Assembly (NCBI GenBank): GCA_965261535.1
Contig: OZ253469.1
Span: 4,154,001-4,218,000, forward strand
Source: VXNE01 sp965261535
Lineage (GTDB): Bacteria > Pseudomonadota > Gammaproteobacteria > Pseudomonadales > Azotimanducaceae
DNA length: 64,000 bases
Direction of reading: 5' to 3'
Below the pieces are notes generated by a model. That model searched no databases, had not been told where the DNA came from, and saw nothing but the letters and a program-made list of their open reading frames with translations. Positions 1 to 7,932 of this stretch are shown here, piece after piece; positions within the stretch are counted from its first letter, which is position 1, and each line of letters begins with the position of its first letter. Position numbers and translations under genes: made by a program.

Positions 1-1
1 G

Positions 2-367
2 CGAGACGGCGCGGACGTGGAACGATGGAACCTCCTGCACCCCGGCGAGGAACCGCGTCGATCCCACGTCGCCGAATGTCTCGAAGGCGACATCCCGGTG
101 GTGGCGTCGACCGACTACGTCAGACGGCATGCCGAATCGATCCGCGCTTATTTCGATGCCCCCTACCGGGTGCTTGGCACGGACGGTTTCGGGCGCAGCG
201 ATACGCGCGAGAAGCTGCGCCACTTCTTTGAAGTGGACGAGAAATTCGTGACCCTGGCCACCCTCGATCAACTCGCGAAGCGTCAAGTCCTGGCAGCCGC
301 CGAAGTGTGCGCCGCGATAGACAGGATGGGCATCGACCCGGACAAGTCGAATCCCAGAATCTCATGA
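2..367 (+). CDS. aceE: Pyruvate dehydrogenase E1 component, C-terminal end (partial)
   Basis: This is the last 121 codons of a gene that begins before the window. E1 of the pyruvate dehydrogenase complex decarboxylates pyruvate with thiamine diphosphate and acetylates the lipoyl group of E2. The recognisable C-terminal motifs are 'RWNLLHP', 'VASTDYV', 'VLGTDGFGRSDTR' and 'LRHFFEVD', which are characteristic of the single-chain AceE-type E1 of proteobacteria. The stop codon overlaps the start of aceF as ATGA, so the two genes are almost certainly co-transcribed and translationally coupled. Confidence 0.95.
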   Translation, partial: RDGADVERWNLLHPGEEPRRSHVAECLEGDIPVVASTDYVRRHAESIRAYFDAPYRVLGTDGFGRSDTREKLRHFFEVDEKFVTLATLDQLAKRQVLAAAEVCAAIDRMGIDPDKSNPRIS

Positions 368-1695
368 ACCCAAGCGCCGAACGAGAAACCGACGTTGTAA
401 TCCCGGACATCGGCGAAGCCGAGGATGTGGAGGTCATCGAACTGTGCGTCGCGCCCGGCGACGCCATCGAGGTGGATGACCCGCTCATCGTGATCGAGTC
501 CGACAAGGCATCCATGGAAGTGCCGTCTCCGTTCGCGGGAACGTTGCGCGGTCTGAAGGTCGTACTGGGCGACGTGGTGAATGCGGGCGACGTCATCGCG
601 ACCATTGCGGCCCAGACGGATGGGCAAGCCAGCGACGCCGCTGGTCCGGTGGGAGAGAAACCTGCCGGGGTAGAAGAACCTCGACGGGCAGGAACGGCAC
701 GTCCGCCCGCCGCCGAGACCGAGGCGCGAGGGCCCTCCTCTGGCCCCGCGCGACCGCCGAGCGTTGCTGCGTCCCCGGCGGCGGAAGAAATCGCCCCCGG
801 ATCGAAACGCGTGTACGCGGGTCCCGCGGTGCGCCGCCTGGCTCGCGAGCTTGGCGCTGATCTTGGGGCCATGCGGGGTTCCGGACAGAGCGGGCGCATC
901 GTCAAGGACGATGTCAAGGCGTTCGTCAAGGCGACCATGACCGGCAACGCCCCGGCGGCAACGCTACCCCGCGTGCCAGAGATCGACTTCGCCAGGTTCG
1001 GCCCCGTGGAGGAGGTGCCCTTGACGCGACTGCAAGCGCGAGGCGGAAAAAACCTCTACGGCAGTTGGCTGAACGTCGTGCATGTGACCCAGCACGACGA
1101 AGCGGACGTGACCGAGTTGGAGGCGTTCCGAAAGTCGCTCGCGACCGAGGGGGAAGCGCGCGGCGCGAAGCTGACGCCTCTGCCGTTCATCATGAAGGCT
1201 TGCGCCGAAAACCTGCGCGGATTCCCGCGCCTGAACGCCTCGCTGAACCCCCGCGCCGACGGTCTGATCCTCAAGCGGTACCACCACATCGGATTCGCGG
1301 TCGATACCGAGGAAGGGCTGATAGTGCCGGTGATCCGCGATGTCGATCAGAAGGGCGTGTGGCAACTCGCGGCCGAGATCGCCGAGTTGTCGGGCGCGGC
1401 GCGGGAACGCAAGCTGAGGCCGGAGAATCTGCAGGGCGGCTGTTTCACCGTATCGAGCCTCGGCCGCGTCGGCGGCACGGGATTCACGCCTATCGTCAAC
1501 GCGCCGGAAGTCGCTATCCTGGGCGTCGGGCGGCTCGCCACGAAACCGGTTTGGGACGGCTTCGAGTTTCGGCCGCGCGCCGTGCTGCCGCTGTCGCTTT
1601 CGTATGACCACCGCGCGATCAACGGCGCCGAAGGCGGCGCCTTCATGGTGGCACTGACGCGCCTCCTTGGAGACATCCGCCGACTGGTCATGTAG
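364..1695 (+). CDS. aceF: Dihydrolipoamide acetyltransferase (E2 of pyruvate dehydrogenase)
   Basis: 443 aa. E2 transfers the acetyl group from lipoyl-lysine to CoA and forms the core of the complex. There is one N-terminal lipoyl domain (about residues 8-80) with the lipoylation motif 'ESDKASMEVPSP'. A Pro/Ala-rich linker (about 95-145) follows. The E1/E3-binding domain (about 148-185) contains 'AGPAVRRLARELG', and the catalytic domain ends in 'SYDHRAINGAEGG', holding the DHRxxxG active-site motif. I chose the ATG at 364, which overlaps the aceE stop; an in-frame ATG at 307 would lie inside aceE. One lipoyl domain is fewer than in Escherichia coli AceF (three) but common elsewhere. No E3 gene follows. 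Confidence 0.95.
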   Translation: MNPSAERETDVVIPDIGEAEDVEVIELCVAPGDAIEVDDPLIVIESDKASMEVPSPFAGTLRGLKVVLGDVVNAGDVIATIAAQTDGQASDAAGPVGEKPAGVEEPRRAGTARPPAAETEARGPSSGPARPPSVAASPAAEEIAPGSKRVYAGPAVRRLARELGADLGAMRGSGQSGRIVKDDVKAFVKATMTGNAPAATLPRVPEIDFARFGPVEEVPLTRLQARGGKNLYGSWLNVVHVTQHDEADVTELEAFRKSLATEGEARGAKLTPLPFIMKACAENLRGFPRLNASLNPRADGLILKRYHHIGFAVDTEEGLIVPVIRDVDQKGVWQLAAEIAELSGAARERKLRPENLQGGCFTVSSLGRVGGTGFTPIVNAPEVAILGVGRLATKPVWDGFEFRPRAVLPLSLSYDHRAINGAEGGAFMVALTRLLGDIRRLVM

Positions 1696-1723
1696 GACTC
1701 TTCGGGACGTTTTGGGAAAACAT

Positions 1724-3124
1724 ATGGGCGACATCGCGCAGACATTGGCCGAGATCACAGGCGCGGGCGGCGTGCTGACGGGCGCCGACGTGGCGAGTCG
1801 TCCGGCGGGAATCTGGCGGTCCGACACCATCGCGGCGAAGGCCATCGTCCGCCCGCGCGACACCCGGGAAGTGAGCGCGGTGCTGAAAGCCTGCAACGAC
1901 GCGGGACAGAGCGTCATCGCCCAGGGCGGGCTCACGGGTCTGGTGCAGAGCGCGATCACCGAACCGCGCGACATCATGCTTTCGCTGGAGCGGATGAACC
2001 GCGTGGAAGGCGTGGATCCCATCAATCGGACCATGACGGCGCAGGCGGGCGTCTCGTTGCAAACGGTGCAGGAAACGGCTCACGAGCACGGTCTGCTGTA
2101 TCCCCTGGACCTCGGTGCCCGAGGAAGCTGCACGGTGGGCGGGAACATCTCGACAAACGCTGGCGGCAATCGCGTCATTCGCTACGGCATGACGCGAGAC
2201 ATGGTGCTTGGCCTGGAGGCCGTGCTCGCGGACGGCACGGTGATCTCGTCGATGAACCAGATGATCAAGAACAACGCGGGCTATGATTTGAAGCAGTTGT
2301 TCATCGGCAGCGAGGGGAGCCTCGGTATCGTCACCCGGGCGGTGCTGCGGCTGCGGGAAAAGCCGCGCAGCCAGGAGACGCTGTTCGTGGCGGTGGAGAG
2401 TTTCGACAAGCTGCCGGAATTGCTGAAGCACATTGATGCGCGGCTTGGCGGTGCCCTGTCAGCGTTCGAGGTGCTGTGGTCTGAATTCTATCGACTCGTC
2501 ACGACGCCGCCGGCGAAGCAGAAACCGCCTCTGGCCCTGCACTATCCGTACTATGTCTTGATCGAGGCCATGGGCGGCGACCCGGAAAACGACGCGGCAC
2601 GCGTGGAAGCGGCACTGGCCGAGGCGTACGAGTCGGGGCTGGTCGCGGACGGGGTGATCGCCCGGAACGAGGCACAGCGGCGCGAAATCTGGGCGATGCG
2701 CGACGATGTCGAGCAGTGCAACCGCTTCCCTCCGCTATTCATCTTCGATGTGGGACTGCCGATACCGAACATGGAGGCGTACGTCGGCGATGTGAACCGC
2801 CTTCTGAACGCATCCTTCGATACATACCGCAACTTCACTTTCGGCCACATCGGCGACGGCAATTTGCATTTCGCGATTAGCGCCGGCGAGGACGAGACCG
2901 CGAGGGAAGCAGTCGAGCGCGCCGTCTACGAACCGCTGGCGGACATCGGCGGGACGGTGTCCGCCGAACACGGCATCGGTCTGGAGAAAAAGTCGTACCT
3001 CCTGATCTCGCGCACGCCCGAGGAAGTGGCGCTCATGCGCACCTTGAAGCGGGCGCTCGACCCCAAGGGCATTCTCAACCCCGGCAAGATTTTCGATCAC
3101 GACGCTGCGCCGCAGGCGTCGTAG
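1724..3124 (+). CDS. FAD-binding oxidase of the GlcD/D-lactate dehydrogenase type
   Basis: 466 aa. The N-terminal half is the FAD-linked oxidase fold (PF01565) with 'AQGGLTGLV', 'GNISTNAGGNRVIRYG' and 'IGSEGSLGIVT'. The C-terminal half is the FAD-oxidase C domain with 'FGHIGDGNLH', 'SAEHGIG' and 'LDPKGILNPGKIF'. Members of this family oxidise 2-hydroxy acids such as D-lactate, glycolate or D-2-hydroxyglutarate; the exact substrate cannot be read from the sequence. It lies 28 bp after aceF on the same strand, where the E3 gene lpd is often found, so a role in feeding pyruvate from a hydroxy acid is a reasonable inference. The start is the ATG at 1724; the open frame extends upstream into aceF. 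Confidence 0.88.
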   Translation: MGDIAQTLAEITGAGGVLTGADVASRPAGIWRSDTIAAKAIVRPRDTREVSAVLKACNDAGQSVIAQGGLTGLVQSAITEPRDIMLSLERMNRVEGVDPINRTMTAQAGVSLQTVQETAHEHGLLYPLDLGARGSCTVGGNISTNAGGNRVIRYGMTRDMVLGLEAVLADGTVISSMNQMIKNNAGYDLKQLFIGSEGSLGIVTRAVLRLREKPRSQETLFVAVESFDKLPELLKHIDARLGGALSAFEVLWSEFYRLVTTPPAKQKPPLALHYPYYVLIEAMGGDPENDAARVEAALAEAYESGLVADGVIARNEAQRREIWAMRDDVEQCNRFPPLFIFDVGLPIPNMEAYVGDVNRLLNASFDTYRNFTFGHIGDGNLHFAISAGEDETAREAVERAVYEPLADIGGTVSAEHGIGLEKKSYLLISRTPEEVALMRTLKRALDPKGILNPGKIFDHDAAPQAS

Positions 3125-3156
3125 CGCGTGGCGAGGCGTTTGGTGGAGCGTCTCGA

Positions 3157-4641
3157 ATGATTGCCCGAAGGCGACTGCTTGCCGCGACGGCCCTGGCCCC
3201 GTGGATGGCGCGAGCTTCGATGCTTCGCGATGGCGAGATTGCGCAGTTGCTCATCGACACGCCGCGCGAGTCCCTGCTGCCGGCGCTGATCGCCCGCATT
3301 CGAGGGGGCTTGCGTCCGGCCGAACTTCTCAGAGGACTTGCCATCGCCGCCTGCCGCGAAGTGAGCCCCTATCCCCACGTCGGGTTCAAATACCACGCCG
3401 TCATGATGCTGCGGTCCGTCGAACTGTCCGTCGCCGGCATGTCCCGCGAGCGCCGCTGGCTGCCGTTGCTCTGGACGGCGGACTATTTCAAGGCGGCATC
3501 CGCGTACGAGGACCGTGTCCGGCCCTGGTCGCTGCCTGTCATCGGCGAGTCCTCGGTGAAGCGAGGGGATTCCTCGACACTGGCCGCCGCGTTGGTCGCA
3601 TGGGACCGCGACGCCGCGGATCGCGCCGCGCACGACATGGTCGTGGGCGGGCAAGCCCGCTCGGCGCTGCAGACGCTCATGCTCCATGCCGCTCGCGACT
3701 TCCGCACCATCGGCCACAAGACCATCGCTGCCGCCAACGCGGACCGATTGTGCGTCGCTTTAGGTTCCGACAAGTTGCTGGCCGAGCCCCTGGTGCGCTC
3801 GTTGGCGCTCGCAGTGCAGAACCCGGAACGGGCTGCCGACCCGGCGCGACATGAACACCTGGCCGATCGCGACTGGAAGGCGAATCAATCGATCGCCGCC
3901 GGCCTCCCGCGCGATTGGAGACGAGGACGCGACGATGTTTCCGCGGCGCGGACGCTGCTACAGGAGTTAAGAACCGCGAGCAGCGAACAGGCGGTGGCGG
4001 CTGCGGTCGATCTGCTTGGAGCTAGCGTCAGCGCGGACACGGTATGGGAGGCGGTCACGATTTTCGCGGCCGAACTGGTTCTGCGCCGGAACAACATCGT
4101 TGCGGTTCACGCCAATACGACAGCGGACGCCATGCGCTATTGCTACACGGCGTCCGACGGGGATGCCGCCCGGCGTTTGCTGCTCCTGCAGGCGGTCGCT
4201 TTCATGCCGCGTTTTCGGGAACTCACGGCCCCGCGCGCAAAGACTCGCAACCGACGCATCGATGCCATCGAGCCGCTGGCGGCCGAGAGCGTGGGCGAGA
4301 TATTCGACACCCTCGGTCGAAGTCGATACAGCGCCGTGCGTCAGGCGTTCGGCTGGCTCGATGCCGGCCGGGACCCGGTAGCGCTGGCTGACCGGCTACG
4401 TTGGTACGCGACCCTCAAGAACACTGGAACGCATGACATCAAGTTCATCGAAGCGATGCTCGAGAACTATCGCCAACTGCGCTTCCCATGGCGCGATGGC
4501 CTCCTCGCGGCCAGCCTCATGTACGCCAATGCCAGCACTAGGCCGGACGACGAGACGGTGCTCCGAGCGCAGTCGCTTCTGCGACGGCGGACGGTGGTCC
4601 GAACGCGCATTCGCAGGACGTTCCGCGAATCCCGCGCGTAG
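3157..4641 (+). CDS. Hypothetical protein with twin-arginine-like N-terminus
   Basis: 494 aa; not recognised. The N-terminus 'MIARRRLLAATALAPWMARA' looks like a short Tat-type or Sec-type leader. The rest is soluble, mainly alpha-helical by composition, rich in Arg, Ala and Leu, and has no cysteine cluster. A conserved-looking stretch 'PHVGFKYHAVMMLRSVELS' lies near residues 70-90. It follows the FAD oxidase by 32 bp on the same strand and is probably in the aceEF transcript. No function is proposed. Confidence 0.7.
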   Translation: MIARRRLLAATALAPWMARASMLRDGEIAQLLIDTPRESLLPALIARIRGGLRPAELLRGLAIAACREVSPYPHVGFKYHAVMMLRSVELSVAGMSRERRWLPLLWTADYFKAASAYEDRVRPWSLPVIGESSVKRGDSSTLAAALVAWDRDAADRAAHDMVVGGQARSALQTLMLHAARDFRTIGHKTIAAANADRLCVALGSDKLLAEPLVRSLALAVQNPERAADPARHEHLADRDWKANQSIAAGLPRDWRRGRDDVSAARTLLQELRTASSEQAVAAAVDLLGASVSADTVWEAVTIFAAELVLRRNNIVAVHANTTADAMRYCYTASDGDAARRLLLLQAVAFMPRFRELTAPRAKTRNRRIDAIEPLAAESVGEIFDTLGRSRYSAVRQAFGWLDAGRDPVALADRLRWYATLKNTGTHDIKFIEAMLENYRQLRFPWRDGLLAASLMYANASTRPDDETVLRAQSLLRRRTVVRTRIRRTFRESRA

Positions 4642-4770
4642 GCCGACTGCTCTCGGGACTTCAACAATGAAATTGCACCATATCAACGCGGCGCTCGAAT
4701 CATGAATGGGGCGGCGCGCCACCGACAGGGGCCTTGGCAATCCAGGTCGGCACCCGCGCGGCTTCAGGGA

Positions 4771-5089
4771 TCACTCCTCGGCGGGCGCCCGCATCCAGGC
4801 TGGGATGTCACGTGCGCCATGCAGCACACGCCAGACATCGATTTCGGCCTCCGTCTCGACATAGAAGACCAGATACGGAAATTTTCCGGCCGAACGAAAG
4901 CGCAGGCCCGGAATGTCCAGCTCATGTGCATAGCGGGGCGAGCCGATCGCCGATTTGTCGGCGGGCGTCTTCCAGCGCGTCGATGAAGGCCAGCGCAACC
5001 GCTGGTCCCGCCTCGGTCAAATAATATTGGACCGCCTCATCGATATCGCGCCGTGCCCGCTCGCGCAGGACAACCGGTTTGCGGGTCAC
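4771..5089 (-). pseudogene. ParE/RelE-family toxin, frameshifted
   Basis: The toxin of a type II toxin-antitoxin pair. Translation begins at a GTG that overlaps the antitoxin stop (GTGA, 5086-5089) and runs 'VTRKPVVLRERARRDIDEAVQ...FIDALEDARRQI'. It then leaves frame. The rest of the family, 'AIGSPRYAHELDIPGLRF', 'FPYLVFYVE' and 'DVWRVLHGARDIPAWM', is found in another frame down to 4771. The break is near 4940-4950. From memory of the family's spacing, about 11 bases are missing there. The product as read is a truncated, probably inactive toxin. Confidence 0.8.
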
Positions 5090-5325
5090 CGACGGCTGGC
5101 TTCGCGGACCCCGCTGCGGAGCCGGTCGAAGTAGTCCGCATCGGCCGTGACCGCCGGCGGAGCGGCGGCGCCTTCGAGAAGCAGGCCGCGCAAGCGTTGG
5201 CGGTCCTGATCTCTGCGGATCAGTTCGCGGACATACTCGCTTGAAGTGCTGTAGCCGCGCGCGTTGACCTGATCGTCCACGAAAGACTTGAGGGTCTTGG
5301 GAAGCGATATGTTCATCGTGGTCAT
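5086..5325 (-). CDS. ParD-type antitoxin (ribbon-helix-helix)
   Basis: 79 aa. It has a short beta strand plus helix at the N-terminus ('MTTMNISLPKTLKSFVDDQV'), then 'GYSTSSEYVRELIRRDQDRQ', the usual ParD/CC2985-type DNA-binding domain. The C-terminal tail 'DADYFDRLRSGV' would bind and neutralise ParE. Antitoxins of this type also repress their own promoter. The gene appears intact, while the toxin encoded directly after it is frameshifted, so it may now be an orphan antitoxin. Confidence 0.88.
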   Translation of the reverse strand: MTTMNISLPKTLKSFVDDQVNARGYSTSSEYVRELIRRDQDRQRLRGLLLEGAAAPPAVTADADYFDRLRSGVREASRR

Positions 5326-5418
5326 GAGCCGAACCTAGCGGTATTGGCAAAATTTGGCAAGAATCGGGGCGAGCGATGTCCACAGTCTGCCCCATTCCGT
5401 TCACGCCGTGGCTACCCT

Positions 5419-5446
5419 GTGTGGAAGAAAATCAGAGTCGGTGGCG
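5419..5446 (+). promoter_or_regulatory. Block conserved upstream of both sigma-factor copies (copy 1)
   Basis: A 28-base block beginning GTGTGGAAGAAAATC and ending GTGGCG is nearly repeated at 6394-6422, in both cases 20-45 bases before the sigma-factor reading frame. Conservation of a non-coding block ahead of a sigma gene and its dead copy is what an autoregulated promoter or leader would look like. It may equally be only part of the same duplicated segment. Confidence 0.35.
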
Positions 5447-5487
5447 TCGAAGGGTAAAGACGCCGAAACGATTGGGAGTGTGAACTG

Positions 5488-5625
5488 TTGCGCGAAACCG
5501 ACGACAAGACGTTGCTAAAGCGGTTCTACCGTCATGCGGACGACGACGCCCTTGCGATATTCGTCGGCCGGCATCGTGATTGGGCGGTCGCCAAGGCGCG
5601 GGAGGAAGCCGAAGACGTGGCGTAG
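5488..5625 (+). pseudogene. 5' fragment of an ECF-like sigma factor (dead copy)
   Basis: Reading from a TTG, the frame gives 'LRETDDKTLLKRFYRHADDDA', then 'IFVGRHRDWAVAKAREEAEDVA' and a TAG stop. It aligns closely with the first about 50 residues of the intact sigma factor at 6445-7452 ('CESDDKTLLAQFYRDGDNAA', 'EFVDRHRAWAVAKARRYYAEEAEDVV'). Relative to that gene it has an in-frame 12-base deletion, and a CAG-to-TAG type change forms the stop. Nothing of regions 2.2 to 4 follows. It is a partial duplication relic on the other side of the vapBC pair. Confidence 0.8.
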
Positions 5626-5669
5626 CTTGGCAGGGGTCACGGCTTCGGGAGCCTTCTGGGATATTTGGA

Positions 5670-6080
5670 TTACGGAAGGAAGTGCCGCTCCTCCAATTCG
5701 GGTAGGACCGACGCGATGCGGCTGTAGTCGCGGTCGTGGTGGAACAGGATCAGATCGGATTCGACTGCGCATTGCGCGATCAAGCAATCGATGGCGGATC
5801 GTAGTGTGATGCCGTGTAGCCGACAATTCAGGTAAATGCGCGCCGCCATCGCATGTCCCTCAAGAGGATCCCGGAACGCATAGAATCGCTGGCCGCTGAA
5901 GTAGGCCTGCAAATCCTCATACGCCGCCATGTCGCGCGCACCTTGGAGAATTTCCATGTAGATGGTGTGCGAAATGCCCACGATCTGTGGATCGCGCAGC
6001 AATTCCTCCAGGAAAGCAACGTGAGGACGATCACGGTCGCGCAAGTAGTCGATCCAGACGGACGTATCTACGAGGTACAT
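5670..6080 (-). CDS. vapC: VapC-type PIN-domain toxin
   Basis: 136 aa, the normal size for VapC ribonuclease toxins. The N-terminus 'MYLVDTSVWIDYLR' carries the first conserved Asp. 'YMEILQGARD' holds the conserved Glu. 'LRSAIDCLIAQCA' and 'FHHDRDYSRIA' supply the remaining acidic residues that bind the metal ion. It starts 9 bp after its antitoxin, the standard antitoxin-first layout. Confidence 0.93.
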   Translation of the reverse strand: MYLVDTSVWIDYLRDRDRPHVAFLEELLRDPQIVGISHTIYMEILQGARDMAAYEDLQAYFSGQRFYAFRDPLEGHAMAARIYLNCRLHGITLRSAIDCLIAQCAVESDLILFHHDRDYSRIASVLPELEERHFLP

Positions 6081-6089
6081 GGGCTTGGT

Positions 6090-6290
6090 TTATCTCGCGG
6101 TCCGAGCAGCCTTGTGGTCATAGTCGGGATCGATCAGGTCTAGTCCCCGAAGCTCCCGCAAGTCACGACGCTTGCGGTTGGCAACGAATTCCTCCAAAGC
6201 CCGATGTACCACTGCCCGTTTTGTCCTGATCCGGCTCAACTCCAGCGCTTCGCGAATGAGTTCGGCGTCCAGTTCGATGTTCGTCCGCAC
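6090..6290 (-). CDS. vapB: VapB-type antitoxin
   Basis: 66 aa from a GTG at 6290, preceded by a good Shine-Dalgarno sequence (AAGAGG, 6-base gap). The product begins 'MRTNIELDAELIREALELS' and continues 'KRAVVHRALEEFV', a ribbon-helix-helix DNA-binding domain of the VapB family, followed by 'LRELRGLDLIDPDYD', the toxin-neutralising tail. The open frame continues upstream to 6473, but that part has no family similarity. The partner toxin is encoded directly downstream. Confidence 0.88.
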   Translation of the reverse strand: MRTNIELDAELIREALELSRIRTKRAVVHRALEEFVANRKRRDLRELRGLDLIDPDYDHKAARTAR

Positions 6291-6393
6291 GACACACCTC
6301 TTTTTGTGCAGCTTTATGTGTATGGTACTTCGCCATTCCCATGAGGCAACAGAAAGCTGCTGCGGTCTCGTCCGTCGAAAACCCAGGCATCGC

Positions 6394-6422
6394 GCGTGGG
6401 AAGAAAATCGGGGTCCGTGGCG
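6394..6422 (+). promoter_or_regulatory. Block conserved upstream of both sigma-factor copies (copy 2)
   Basis: This is the partner of 5419-5446. It differs by one inserted G and a few substitutions while keeping the core GGAAGAAAATC and the end GTGGCG. It lies 22 bases before the first in-frame ATG of the sigma factor, where a promoter or leader element would be expected. No experiment or consensus match supports a precise -35/-10 assignment. Confidence 0.35.
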
Positions 6423-6444
6423 ACCTACGAGTACCTCGGTATCG

Positions 6445-7452
6445 ATGCGGCAGATGTGTGAATCCGACGACAAGACGTTGTTAGCCCAGTTCTACCGGGA
6501 CGGGGACAACGCTGCCCTTGCCGAATTCGTCGACCGTCATCGCGCCTGGGCGGTCGCCAAGGCGCGGCGGTACTACGCGGAGGAAGCCGAAGATGTGGTG
6601 CAGACATCGCTACTGCGCCTGATGGATTCGACGCCGACGAATGGTGAGGTGGCGAATCCATTGGGCTGGTGGAGCGTGATCATTTCGACTGCGGCCATGG
6701 ACGCGCTGCGAAGGACGATGCGCCGCCGGCGCCGGGAACAGGAGAGTCTCCGTTTTCGCGAGGCTATCGGCGAGCCCGGAGTACTCGATGTGGCCGAATC
6801 CGTTGCGCGCACGCGACTGCTCGAGGCTGTGGTGGCCGAGATCGACGCGCTGGAGGACCACTTCCGGGGTCCCCTTATGAAGCGCTATTTCGAAGGTTTG
6901 AGCTACCGGGAAATCGCCGAGGCCCTGGACTGCAGGCCCGGTACGGTAGCTTCCCGCCTTTCCCGGGGTATCGCGCGATTACGCGATGCCTTGGTGGCGA
7001 AGGGCGTTCTTGAATTGTCATCGCAGAGTTTTGGAGGAGATGAATCCATGCCGGATACCTTGAACGCGAACAGGGCGTTTGCGGCGCGTTGGCGCGACGT
7101 ATGGATCGTTCACCATTCCGAAGGCGCGTGCGGATTGGGGCACATCGCGGCAGAGCTGGAGTCCGATGGCACGGTAAATGTTCACAAGCGGGTGGATATC
7201 CCTCTGGAGTCCCCTCTCGGCGACCGTCCGGAATCCGCCGAATCGCGTCTTTGGTTCGAGACGGACCTGGTTCTTACCAATGCCGAGGACGTTTCCTGGC
7301 GCACGTTCCGAAGCGCCGAAGGAGCGACGCCGAAGGCGGCGGCGATGATGGCGAAGCGGGGCATGACCTACGACGAGGATGTTGTCTTTGAGCTGACGAA
7401 ACTGGCGGTCTGTGCACCACGGCCACGCGAGGAAAACCGACGCTGGCCGTGA
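6445..7452 (+). CDS. ECF-like RNA polymerase sigma factor with C-terminal extension
   Basis: 335 aa. Region 2 spans about residues 10-75 ('AEEAEDVVQTSLLRLMDS', 'WWSVIISTAAMDALRR'). Region 4 spans about 115-180 and has the DNA-recognition helix-turn-helix 'LSYREIAEALDCRPGTVASRLSRG'. It would direct RNA polymerase to a specific set of promoters. About 140 extra residues follow region 4, with no recognised domain and no stop between. At 7048 an in-frame ATG preceded by GGAGGAG could start that extension as a separate product. The start may be 6445 or the ATG at 6454. No anti-sigma gene is evident nearby. Confidence 0.82.
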   Translation: MRQMCESDDKTLLAQFYRDGDNAALAEFVDRHRAWAVAKARRYYAEEAEDVVQTSLLRLMDSTPTNGEVANPLGWWSVIISTAAMDALRRTMRRRRREQESLRFREAIGEPGVLDVAESVARTRLLEAVVAEIDALEDHFRGPLMKRYFEGLSYREIAEALDCRPGTVASRLSRGIARLRDALVAKGVLELSSQSFGGDESMPDTLNANRAFAARWRDVWIVHHSEGACGLGHIAAELESDGTVNVHKRVDIPLESPLGDRPESAESRLWFETDLVLTNAEDVSWRTFRSAEGATPKAAAMMAKRGMTYDEDVVFELTKLAVCAPRPREENRRWP

Positions 7453-7808
7453 ACAAAGAAGCAGATGGCCCCATCGTTCCCGACGCCCTGATGGAGCTCT
7501 ACATTTGCGAGCGGCCACGCGAACGGGAGGTAAATTGGCCTATTCGCATTCTGGGTTTTGAGCGGGACCTCGCCGGCCGTCACTGGGGCGTGATGTCGCT
7601 CCTCGGTCGCTACGCGGGGCGCAAAGGTCCTCCGACGGGCTTGAGTCATGTCTGCGAGGTCAGACTGCCAGACCCCATAGGCAGGTCCTTTTCCATTTGG
7701 GCGGCCGACGACGGACGTTTCGTCGGCTTGGGCGATGAACGGGAATCAATTGTCGCAGCGGAGGATGAGGCGACGGCACGCGCCTTCATCGCGGCGCAAC
7801 GCCCGTAG
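7449..7808 (+). CDS. Hypothetical protein coupled to the sigma factor
   Basis: 119 aa, starting at a GTG that overlaps the sigma-factor stop (GTGA). No domain is recognised. It is soluble, with two Trp-containing segments ('EVNWPIRILGF', 'RHWGVMSLLGRYAG') and an acidic C-terminus. Translational coupling suggests it works with the sigma factor, for example as a partner or regulator, but the sequence does not show this. Confidence 0.65.
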   Translation: MNKEADGPIVPDALMELYICERPREREVNWPIRILGFERDLAGRHWGVMSLLGRYAGRKGPPTGLSHVCEVRLPDPIGRSFSIWAADDGRFVGLGDERESIVAAEDEATARAFIAAQRP

Positions 7809-7932
7809 GCACAGTCACCGTCTCCGAACGCGCTTTGAAATGATCGTTTCCCGGGCGCGGCGAGGGCTGTAGGATAGTCCCCTCACTCCTTGTGGGAGAT
7901 CAGCCATACGGGCACTACTCCGGACCTGTTTC

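Noticed and set aside
120..947. Minus-strand open frame over aceE/aceF
   Set aside because: Antisense shadow; the opposite strand encodes lipoyl and E1 motifs without interruption.
3561..3577. GCGAGGGGATTCCTCGA inside the gene at 3157-4641, similar to the palindromic repeat core
   Set aside because: The flanks do not match the repeat consensus and the palindrome is imperfect; chance similarity is likely.
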